Below are positions 1-6,670 of a DNA stretch of 10,398 nt, in pieces; within the stretch, counting starts at the first letter, position 1, and each line of letters starts with the position of its first letter. Position numbers and translations under genes: made by a program. The stretch comes from DALYLB01 sp046154695. Its GTDB lineage: Bacteria; Acidobacteriota; Blastocatellia; RBC074. Below the pieces are notes generated by a model. The model was not told the origin of the DNA. It searched no databases and was given only the letters and a program-made list of their open reading frames with translations. Location: the NCBI GenBank assembly GCA_046154695.1, contig JBJXFI010000229.1:1-10398 (forward strand). The letters are read 5' to 3'.

Positions 1-5
1 GCGGT

Positions 6-52
6 CCTGGGGCTTACGCCCCAGGCTATATGCTGCCACCCGCTTCGCGGGT
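6..52 (-). repeat. Two-hairpin dispersed repeat, copy A
   Basis: Two hairpins stand side by side. CCTGGGGC/GCCCCAGG (6-13 and 18-25, loop TTAC) forms an 8-bp stem, and CCCGC/GCGGG (39-43 and 47-51, loop TTC, extended by A38-T52) forms a 5-6-bp stem. Read on the minus strand, the order is GC hairpin, a 15-nt spacer ending in TAGCC, then the second hairpin. The right edge of the window shows the same order, with a 15-nt spacer also ending in TAGCC, in plus orientation. Similar architecture but different stem sequences suggests a REP-like dispersed family whose structure is conserved. The element lies about 200 nt downstream of rnhB and could also end or protect that transcript, although no T-tract follows. 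Confidence 0.6.
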
Positions 53-254
53 TGAGGCAAAAGAACTTCAATACACCCTCTAAACTTAATGCCATTGGCC
101 TGAAGGCGGAACTCCGAACGATTTCATCTCTCCCGGCGCGAAGGCGCGACGATATTCGCGATCAGCGTTCCCGCGACCAGTGCGACGGCCGTGAAGATCA
201 TTTTGAAAGTCGTGAGAAAATCTCCTCCGGAGCCGAGCGGTCCCGACGAATCAA

Positions 255-1091
255 CTATCCGTCAGACGGGGCGAAGAGGCCGCTCCGCGCCGGTTCGAGC
301 CCCAGGACTTCGCGGACCGGGCGGTAGCTTCGCCGATGCACGGGCGAAACGCCCAGTTCCCGGAGCGTGCGGAAGTGCTCGGGCGTCGGATAGCCCTTGT
401 GCGCGGCGAACCCATAGCCGGGATATTCGCGATCCAGTTCGAACATCGTCCGGTCGCGCGCGGTCTTGGCGATGATCGAGGCGGCCGCGATGCTGGCCGA
501 GAGCGAATCGCCGCGAATGATGCCGCGCTGGGGCGCGGGGCACTCCGGAATCGTCCGCGCGTCGACGAGAACGAAGTCGGGCCGCGCGCTCAATCCCTCG
601 ACGGCGCGCCGCATGGCGCGCAGGCCCGCCTGATAAATGTTCACGCGGTCGATCTCTTCGACCTCGGCGACGCCGACCGCCCAGGCGACGGCCTCGGCGC
701 GGATTCGTTCGGCCAGCCGCTCCCGCATCGCCTCGTCGAGCTTCTTGGAATCGTTCAATTCGCGCAGGGCAAAATTGCGGGGCAGCACCACCGCTCCGGC
801 CACGACGGGGCCGGCCATGGGGCCGACGCCGGCTTCATCGACGCCGGCAATCGCGTCGAAGCCCCGGGCCCATAACTCGCCTTCGAATTTCAGGAGCGCG
901 CGCAGGCGCATGTCCTCGGCGAGATCGCCTTCCATTCGCGCGCGCAGCCGCGCCGCCAGCCGGCGCGCGGACGCCCGTGAATCGTTCTCGAGCGCTTCCA
1001 GCGCCCCGCTCGGCATCGGCTCCTCGTGATCGAAAAATCGGGCACGGAGGCGCGATACGGGTTGATGCGACAGGTCTTCGTGATACTGCAT
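255..1091 (-). CDS. rnhB: Ribonuclease HII with N-terminal extension
   Basis: RNase HII cuts RNA in RNA-DNA hybrids and nicks 5' of single ribonucleotides in DNA (ribonucleotide excision repair); it is cytoplasmic. The 278-residue product has the catalytic acidic residues in order: D85 and E86 (GVDEAG), D177 (LVDA) and D213 (ARDR), plus NDSKKL (113-118) and AHKGYPTPEH near the C-terminus. Residues 1-75 form an N-terminal extension; from memory it resembles that of Bacillus RNase HII, including an ENDSR motif at 35-39, and this supports the 1091 start. An ATG at 1016 has a better-placed GAGGAG and would give 253 residues, so the start is not certain. Oddity: the ribonucleotide-sensing G-R-G motif after DEA reads G88-V89-G90, so Arg is replaced by Val. 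The same frame stays open far upstream, antisense to msrPQ; I treat that as a high-GC artefact. Identity is firm, but activity with the Val motif is untested. Confidence 0.95.
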   Translation of the reverse strand: MQYHEDLSHQPVSRLRARFFDHEEPMPSGALEALENDSRASARRLAARLRARMEGDLAEDMRLRALLKFEGELWARGFDAIAGVDEAGVGPMAGPVVAGAVVLPRNFALRELNDSKKLDEAMRERLAERIRAEAVAWAVGVAEVEEIDRVNIYQAGLRAMRRAVEGLSARPDFVLVDARTIPECPAPQRGIIRGDSLSASIAAASIIAKTARDRTMFELDREYPGYGFAAHKGYPTPEHFRTLRELGVSPVHRRSYRPVREVLGLEPARSGLFAPSDG

Positions 1092-1137
1092 GGAAATCCG
1101 CTTCGGTTGTGGAATCGTGCTTCTGATGAACGCGGCG

Positions 1138-1166
1138 ATTATACCGTGAACCCTTCCCGGGCAAAG
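1138..1166 (-). promoter_or_regulatory. Putative sigma70 promoter of rnhB
   Basis: On the minus strand a perfect TATAAT lies at 1143-1138, about 47 nt upstream of the rnhB ATG. The -35 is weak: CTTTGC at 1166-1161 gives a 17-nt spacer and TTGCCC at 1164-1159 a 15-nt spacer. A small inverted repeat, CCGGG/CCCGG around TTCTTTG, overlaps the -35 region and might be an operator. The call rests mainly on the -10. Confidence 0.45.
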
Positions 1167-1217
1167 AACCCGGCAGGAATAAATTCCGGCCCGCGCGCGA
1201 TAGAGATGGAGGGGATG

Positions 1218-1226
1218 TGCCATAAT
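1218..1226 (+). promoter_or_regulatory. Putative extended -10 promoter of msrPQ
   Basis: TGcCATAAT (1218-1226) matches an extended -10 element: TGn, then CATAAT (5 of 6). It lies 30 nt upstream of the msrP ATG. No good -35 is visible 17 nt upstream (CGATAG), which is tolerable for extended -10 promoters. A short inverted repeat, GGAAT-AA-ATTCC (1176-1187), lies just upstream between the divergent promoters and could bind a regulator. This is suggestive only. Confidence 0.35.
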
Positions 1227-1256
1227 TGGCGCACTATCCCGGCAAGGAGCGCAAGA

Positions 1257-2228
<972 letters not shown>

Positions 2229-2843
2229 ATGCCCGATGTCAAATTTTCCAAAGCTGTCGTCTTCGTGAACGGCGCGGTGCCGGCGCTGCTGCTGGCCTGG
2301 GATGCGTATGGCGGGAGGCTGGGCGCGAATCCGCAGGAGTATGTGCTGCATACGACGGGGACGCTGACCCTGGTCTTCCTGCTCATTTCGCTCGCGGTGA
2401 CGCCGCTCCGCAAGGCGCTCGGGCTGCCGTGGATGGTGCAGCTTCGACGGACGACGGGGTTGTATGCCTTCTTTTACGGAACGCTGCATTTGTTTGCCTA
2501 CACGTGGTTCGACAAGTCGTTCAACCTCGCGGCGATCACTGAAGACACGCTCAAGCGGCCGTACATCTTTCTCGGAATGTTCGGATTTCTGGTGATGGTT
2601 CCGCTGGCCGCCACCTCGACGAACCGGATGGTCAGGCGGCTGGGCGGGCGGCGATGGAACCGCCTGCACAAGCTGGTCTATGCCGCGGGGGTTGCGGGCG
2701 TGCTCCATTATTACCTGCTGGTGAAGGCCGACGTCACCAAACCGGTCGCCTTCGGTATCGTGCTGGCTGTTTTGCTCGGCTATCGGGCGTTGAACAGGGC
2801 GCGCCCTTCCTGGACGCAGCGGACACCCGCGAGGCACTCGTAG
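2229..2843 (+). CDS. msrQ: Haem-binding membrane subunit MsrQ (YedZ) of the MsrPQ system
   Basis: MsrQ is a ferric-reductase-like integral membrane cytochrome that passes electrons across the inner membrane to MsrP. The 204-residue protein is strongly hydrophobic, with about six membrane spans (roughly 8-24, 41-58, 76-93, 111-128, 150-165, 171-187). Candidate haem-ligand histidines are H87 (YGTLHLFAY), H147 (NRLHKLVY) and H160 (GVLHYY); H41 also lies at the start of a helix. RRTTGLYAF (73-81) and the positively charged loop RRLGGRRWNRLHKL (136-149) are typical of YedZ. The start lies directly after the msrP stop, with AAAAAGGAA at 2214-2222 as the ribosome binding site inside the end of msrP. 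The pairing with msrP confirms the call. The last roughly 18 residues are polar and basic. Confidence 0.94.
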   Translation: MPDVKFSKAVVFVNGAVPALLLAWDAYGGRLGANPQEYVLHTTGTLTLVFLLISLAVTPLRKALGLPWMVQLRRTTGLYAFFYGTLHLFAYTWFDKSFNLAAITEDTLKRPYIFLGMFGFLVMVPLAATSTNRMVRRLGGRRWNRLHKLVYAAGVAGVLHYYLLVKADVTKPVAFGIVLAVLLGYRALNRARPSWTQRTPARHS

Positions 2844-2985
2844 CGCCGCTCAAACCGCGGATTGAAATCCAGTCATTCAGTCTGCGAAGCAGGCGACAGT
2901 TCCTGAACTCCACCTCAAAAAAGACGAGCGCGTTAATGACGTGAAGACGCGTTTCCTACAATAACGACGGGCGTTGTCTGACTTC

Positions 2986-3028
2986 GACCGGTCGCCGCGG
3001 CGCGACGAGGCGGTCGGTCTTTACTTTT
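2986..3028 (+). terminator. Probable Rho-independent terminator after msrPQ
   Basis: The left arm GACCGGTCGCC (2986-2996) pairs with GGCGGTCGGTC (3009-3019) over 11 bp, with two G-U wobbles and a 12-nt loop. TTTACTTTT follows (3020-3028). The stem plus interrupted T-tract fits an intrinsic terminator on the plus strand. It lies about 140 nt past the msrQ stop, which is longer than usual. Confidence 0.55.
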
Positions 3029-3071
3029 ACGCGCGATGCGGATTAATTCCTACTCTCGCCGCTGCTTTTTA

Positions 3072-3100
3072 TTGACACGCGATACCGCCATTCATACACT
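3072..3100 (+). promoter_or_regulatory. Sigma70-type promoter for the secreted-protein gene
   Basis: A perfect TTGACA (3072-3077), a 17-nt spacer and TACACT (3095-3100, 4 of 6 to TATAAT) form a good housekeeping promoter. A T-rich run (3065-3070) lies just upstream of the -35. Transcription would start near 3107, leaving about 240 nt of untranslated leader before the TTG at 3347. Confidence 0.6.
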
Positions 3101-3185
3101 CCCCGCCGTCAGACAGCATCTTGCATCGCATGGGCCGCCCTCATCGCGGAGACCGCATTTGCCGAGAGCCTGACATCCCCCCTTG

Positions 3186-3253
3186 TTGAGCTGATTGCTG
3201 GCTCAAGCAATGTTTCGCCTGGAATGCGGAGTGCCCGAAGGCGCGCCTTCGGG
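3186..3253 (+). promoter_or_regulatory. Structured 5' leader elements
   Basis: Two overlapping, mutually exclusive small hairpins occur: TTGAGC/GCTCAA (3186-3191 with 3201-3206) and ATTGCT/AGCAAT (3194-3199 with 3206-3211). Just downstream lies a perfect 20-base palindrome, CCCGAAGGCGCGCCTTCGGG (3234-3253), which folds into a stable stem but has no T-tract. All three lie in the presumed leader between promoter and ribosome binding site. I do not recognise a riboswitch or protein-leader family. Alternative pairing is visible, but regulation is inference. Confidence 0.3.
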
Positions 3254-3334
3254 AGGGAGAGGTGTGACGCGATTGCTTCTTCTTCGAACTCGATTCTTCC
3301 TCACGACCATTTATTCAATCGAAGGTTCACTGGA

Positions 3335-3340
3335 GGAGGT
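3335..3340 (+). promoter_or_regulatory. Ribosome binding site deciding a TTG start
   Basis: GGAGGT, part of a longer GGAGGAGGT (3332-3340), lies 6 nt upstream of TTG 3347. It is far better than anything before the in-frame ATG at 3224, and the reading frame from TTG opens directly with a signal peptide. Confidence 0.65.
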
Positions 3341-3346
3341 CCGCCA

Positions 3347-3931
3347 TTGAGAAGACATGTCAATTCTCGCCGTTTTTTCGTTATTTTGATTCTTGTGATG
3401 CTCATTGTGAGTGAGATGGGGGGGAGATTCCCTCGCGGCGGGGCCGAGGCGCAGGGCGTATTGACCTGCCAGACCGCGCTCTGTTACCGGATGCCGCATT
3501 ACTTTCTGCTCAATTATAAGCGGCTGCGGCTGTTTCCACGGGATATCTTCATCAGCGGGGTGAATCTGAATCATCCGGTGGATTGTGTGGCGCAGCCCAC
3601 CACGGTGATGTTCGCGCTTCGGGGCGGTCTGTTTGGCAGCTCGAGATCTCCGCTGACGCAGTTCAATCAGCATTATGTCGCCGCGCAGCTCTCGCAGGCG
3701 CTGATCCCGTATCTGATGGTGCGCAGCGCGTCCGCCACCAGCCTCGGGTGTTATGGGTTGGAGTTTGCGCCGGAGCGATTGAGCAACGGCTTTCTGATCA
3801 CTCCCGCGACAACCGTCGAAGAGCTATTCACCCAATGCGATCTGACCGGCATACAGCCGATGTCGGAAGCGCGCGACGCCGATATGCTGAAGCTCGCGCG
3901 CATTCTCTCGATGCTCAATGGGACCTGTTGA
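3347..3931 (+). CDS. Hypothetical secreted six-cysteine protein
   Basis: I do not recognise the family. The 194-residue product begins with basic residues (RRHVNSRR), then a hydrophobic core FFVILILVMLIV (10-21) and an A-E-A site at 33-35, so it is probably Sec-exported and cleaved near residue 35. The mature part has six cysteines (C41, C46, C80, C135, C164 and C194, the last residue), an even number that would suit three disulfides in an oxidising compartment. It contains aromatic-rich MPHYFLLNYKRLRLFPRD (49-66). No enzyme motif, repeat or lipobox is visible. The TTG start is chosen for its strong GGAGGT and the signal peptide position; an ATG at 3224 would add 41 unlikely residues. The gene has its own promoter and leader, is monocistronic, and converges on the mutase gene with only 13 nt between stops. 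Codons near the signal peptide are AT-richer than its neighbours. Confidence 0.7.
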   Translation: MRRHVNSRRFFVILILVMLIVSEMGGRFPRGGAEAQGVLTCQTALCYRMPHYFLLNYKRLRLFPRDIFISGVNLNHPVDCVAQPTTVMFALRGGLFGSSRSPLTQFNQHYVAAQLSQALIPYLMVRSASATSLGCYGLEFAPERLSNGFLITPATTVEELFTQCDLTGIQPMSEARDADMLKLARILSMLNGTC

Positions 3932-3944
3932 ATTGAGCCGGGCG

Positions 3945-5309
3945 TCAGCCATCGAGCGGAAGCGGAGAGATCCTCGCCAGCACGGCATCGATCAATTCGC
4001 GGGCGCGGGGTTCATCGGGGGCTTCGGCGACAAGGCGGATAATCGGCTCGGTATTCGAACCGCGCACGAGCAGCCATCCATCGGGGAAGATGACTTTCAC
4101 GCCGTCCCGCAAGTCCATGGGGCGGTCGGCCCAGGTTTCCCGGGTCAGCCTGAGGGCCTCTCCGATTTTGTGGGAGGGGCAGGCGAGCTTTTCCTTGACC
4201 ATGGCGTAGCGGGGAAGGTCCTCGAGGAGCGCCGACGTGGCGCGGCCGGTCTCCGCGAGCAGATGAAGGACGAGCGCCATTCCGACCAGGCTGTCGCGGC
4301 AGAAATTGATCGTCGGATAGATCACGCCGCCGTTGCCCTCTCCGCCGATGATCGCGCCCACCTGCTGCATCATCTCGGTGACGTTGGCTTCGCCGATCTT
4401 CGAATGATGGATCGGGCAGGAGAACATCTTCGCGACGGCGTCGAGCGTGGAGCTGGTCGAGAGGTTGGTCACAACCGGACCCGGCGTCATACCGAGCACG
4501 TATCGGGTCGCCAGCACGAGGGTGTTGTCCTCGCCGATGGGGTCGCCGGTTTCGTCGATGATGGCCAGGCGGTCGGCGTCCATATCCTGCGCAAAGCCCA
4601 CATCCGCGCCGCTCTCCCGCACGAGCCGCGAAAGCTCCGCGAGGTTTTCCGCGATCGGCTCCGCGCCGCGCGGGAAGAGGCCGTCGGGAGTGGTGTTGAT
4701 GGACACGACCTCGGCTCCCAGCGCCCGGATCAATCGCGGAGCGATGATCGATCCCGCGCCATTGCAGGAATCGAGCGCCGCCTTGAGCGGGCGCGAAGCG
4801 GCGGGCAGGACGCCGACCTCGTCGATGATCGCCTGAATGTGCGCGTCGAGCGCGCCGTCGAAGAGATCGACGCCTCGCATCTCGGCGCCCGGCACCTTCG
4901 TGTAATCGCACTGATGATAGATGTCGAGCAGCTCGCGCGCCTGTCCCGTGCTCAGAAACAGCCCCTCGGCGTTGACGAACTTCAGGGCATTCCATTCCGC
5001 CGGATTATGGCTGGCGGTGATCTCGATTCCGCCCTTCGCCCGATGCCGGCGAACCATCAATTGCAGCGTCGGCACCGGACAGATCCCCAGATCGATCACC
5101 CGGCATCCGCTGGAGAGCAATCCCGCGATGACGGCCTGCCGCACCATCTCGCCCGAGGTTCGCGTGTCGCGCCCAATGACGATCGTGCCGGAGCCCACAT
5201 AGGTTCCGAACGCCTGGGCGAACCGGGTCAGCAGCGTCGGCGTCAGGGATTCGCCGATCACGCCGCGCACGCCGGAGATGCTGATTTTGAGCGTTGGTAT
5301 TGCGCGCAT
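3945..5309 (-). CDS. Phosphohexomutase (phosphoglucosamine/phosphomannomutase family), intact active site
   Basis: Members of the alpha-D-phosphohexomutase family interconvert sugar 1- and 6-phosphates through an active-site phosphoserine. All four expected loops are present in this 454-residue protein: TASHNP with S100 as phosphoserine (98-103), the Mg-binding DMDADR (242-247), the sugar-binding GEGNG (323-327) and the phosphate-binding RGSNTEP (416-422). SGVRGVIGE (12-20) and RDTR (47-50) are also typical. The TASHNP-xx-WNALKF and GEGNGGVI forms differ from the GEMSGH or GEQSGH loops of classical bacterial PGM/PMM and GlmM and look like the COG1109 group that includes archaeal GlmM-type enzymes. 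Substrate choice (glucosamine, mannose, glucose or galactosamine phosphate) cannot be read. Start ATG 5309 has AGGA at 5319-5316, spacing 6. It is last in the cluster, 14 nt after its paralogue. Confidence 0.9.
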   Translation of the reverse strand: MRAIPTLKISISGVRGVIGESLTPTLLTRFAQAFGTYVGSGTIVIGRDTRTSGEMVRQAVIAGLLSSGCRVIDLGICPVPTLQLMVRRHRAKGGIEITASHNPAEWNALKFVNAEGLFLSTGQARELLDIYHQCDYTKVPGAEMRGVDLFDGALDAHIQAIIDEVGVLPAASRPLKAALDSCNGAGSIIAPRLIRALGAEVVSINTTPDGLFPRGAEPIAENLAELSRLVRESGADVGFAQDMDADRLAIIDETGDPIGEDNTLVLATRYVLGMTPGPVVTNLSTSSTLDAVAKMFSCPIHHSKIGEANVTEMMQQVGAIIGGEGNGGVIYPTINFCRDSLVGMALVLHLLAETGRATSALLEDLPRYAMVKEKLACPSHKIGEALRLTRETWADRPMDLRDGVKVIFPDGWLLVRGSNTEPIIRLVAEAPDEPRARELIDAVLARISPLPLDG

Positions 5310-5323
5310 ATGTTTTCCTGCCC

Positions 5324-6670
5324 CTATCCCAGGCGGTCGCGGGCCCATGAGAGCATCTCCCGCGCGCGCTTCTCGTCCTCGGCCTCCGCGATCACGCGAA
5401 TCATCGATTCGGTGTTCGATGCGCGGATGTGCAGCCAGCCATCGGGCCACGTGAGTTTGATGCCGTCGCTCAGATCGATCGCGGCCGCGCCGGCGGTATC
5501 GACCTCTTCGCGCAGGTCGTTGAGGACCGAGAAGAGCAGGTGCGGAGCGATGGGCGCGTAATATTTGAGCATCGAGTACCGCGGAAGCGATTCCGCGAGG
5601 GCCGAGATCCTCTCTCCGGTCACGGACATGTGTTCGAGAATCAGCATGATCGCGGCGGCGCTGTCGTTGGTGGCATGAATCTCGGGGAGCGCGACGGCGC
5701 CGTTGCCTTCGCCGCCGAGGACGGCGCGATGTTCGAGAATCGCTTCGGAGATGTAGGCCGTGCCGACCTGGGTGCGAACGACACTGGAAGCATGGCGCGC
5801 GGCGATGGCATCGATCGCGCTCGTTGTCGAGACGTTGGTCACGACAACGCCGGGGGAGCGGCTCAGCCTGATCTCGGCGGCGATCGCCAGCGTCATCTCT
5901 TCCGAGAGCGGCTCGCCGGTCTCGGTGACGATGCCTATGCGCTCGCCGTCCGCGTCGTGGGCGAATCCGATATTCGCGCGCCCGGCTTTAACGACGGCGC
6001 GAAGCTGCGCCATCGTCTCCCGCTTCGGCTCGGGATTGTGCGGGAAGGGCGCATGAATGTCGTCATTGATCGCCAGCACCGCGCAGCCCAACCGCTCCAG
6101 CAGGCGCGGAACGAGCAGGGCGCTCGCCCCGTTGCAGCAATCGAGGGCGACCGTCAGGCCCCGCCGGCGAATCGCGTCGATATCGAAAAACCGCTGCAAT
6201 CTCTCGATGTGATTCTCGATGGCGTCCCGGGTTTCGATGCGCGTATGGATCTCGTTCCATTTCGCCTTTTCGAATTCTCCCTGGTGATAGAGGTCGAGCA
6301 GCTCTTCGGCCTGTGTGGCGTTCAGGTAGAGGCCGTCGCCGCGCACGAACTTAAGCGCGTTCCACGGCGAGGGATTATGGCCGGCGGTGATCGAGATTCC
6401 GCCCTGCGCGCCGCCGTGCCGGACGGCCAGCTGCATCGTGGGCGTCGGACAGATTTCCAGATCGACCGCCTCGCATCCCGAGGCCAGCAATCCCGCCATC
6501 ACGGCCGAGCGCACCATCGGCCCAGACGGGCGCGTATCGCGACAGACCAGGATGCGGCCGCTGTTCAGATAGGTCCCGAATGCCTGCGCGAACTCGACAG
6601 CCAGCTCGGGCGTGAACTTTTCGCCCACGATTCCCCGCACGCCGGTGATGCCGATTTTCAAGGGTTTCAT
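5324..6670 (-). CDS. Phosphohexomutase paralogue with substituted active site
   Basis: This 448-residue paralogue of the next gene aligns with it end to end: TGVRGIVGE (9-17), RDTR (44-47), WNALKF (103-108), GEGNG (320-324) and RASNTES (416-422). Three catalytic loops differ from consensus. The phosphoserine motif is TAGHNP (95-100), with Gly97 in place of the nucleophilic Ser. The metal loop is DADGER (239-244), with Glu at the third acidic position. The phosphate loop ends in Ser422 instead of Pro. The open frame with strong conservation elsewhere argues against random decay. It may be a pseudoenzyme, a regulatory or heterodimer partner of the intact paralogue, or a mutase with an altered mechanism. 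Its ATG overlaps the transporter stop (ATGA, 6667-6670), so translation is probably coupled; no close Shine-Dalgarno is seen. The frame stays open upstream through the transporter, but that is out-of-frame antisense-like noise. Confidence 0.88.
   Translation of the reverse strand: MKPLKIGITGVRGIVGEKFTPELAVEFAQAFGTYLNSGRILVCRDTRPSGPMVRSAVMAGLLASGCEAVDLEICPTPTMQLAVRHGGAQGGISITAGHNPSPWNALKFVRGDGLYLNATQAEELLDLYHQGEFEKAKWNEIHTRIETRDAIENHIERLQRFFDIDAIRRRGLTVALDCCNGASALLVPRLLERLGCAVLAINDDIHAPFPHNPEPKRETMAQLRAVVKAGRANIGFAHDADGERIGIVTETGEPLSEEMTLAIAAEIRLSRSPGVVVTNVSTTSAIDAIAARHASSVVRTQVGTAYISEAILEHRAVLGGEGNGAVALPEIHATNDSAAAIMLILEHMSVTGERISALAESLPRYSMLKYYAPIAPHLLFSVLNDLREEVDTAGAAAIDLSDGIKLTWPDGWLHIRASNTESMIRVIAEAEDEKRAREMLSWARDRLG

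Larger units (their letters stand above)
2844..3346 (+). other. Intergenic region of about 500 bases between msrQ and the secreted-protein gene
   Basis: No convincing coding region lies here; the open frame running in from 3224 lacks a ribosome binding site and looks like untranslated leader. From left to right it holds about 140 nt after msrQ in which I see nothing clear, a probable terminator (2986-3028), a promoter (3072-3100), and a 5' leader of roughly 240 nt with hairpins, ending in a strong ribosome binding site (3335-3340). The DNA is patchily AT-richer than its neighbours, as expected for a regulatory gap. Confidence 0.6.

Noticed and set aside
3224..3346. N-terminal extension of the secreted protein from ATG 3224
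   Set aside because: No ribosome binding site precedes it, it would bury the signal peptide behind 41 residues, and it spans the leader palindrome.
3918..5561. Plus-strand 547-codon ORF
   Set aside because: It lies opposite the two mutase genes and has the Arg/Gly/Asp-rich composition of an antisense shadow, with no recognisable motif.
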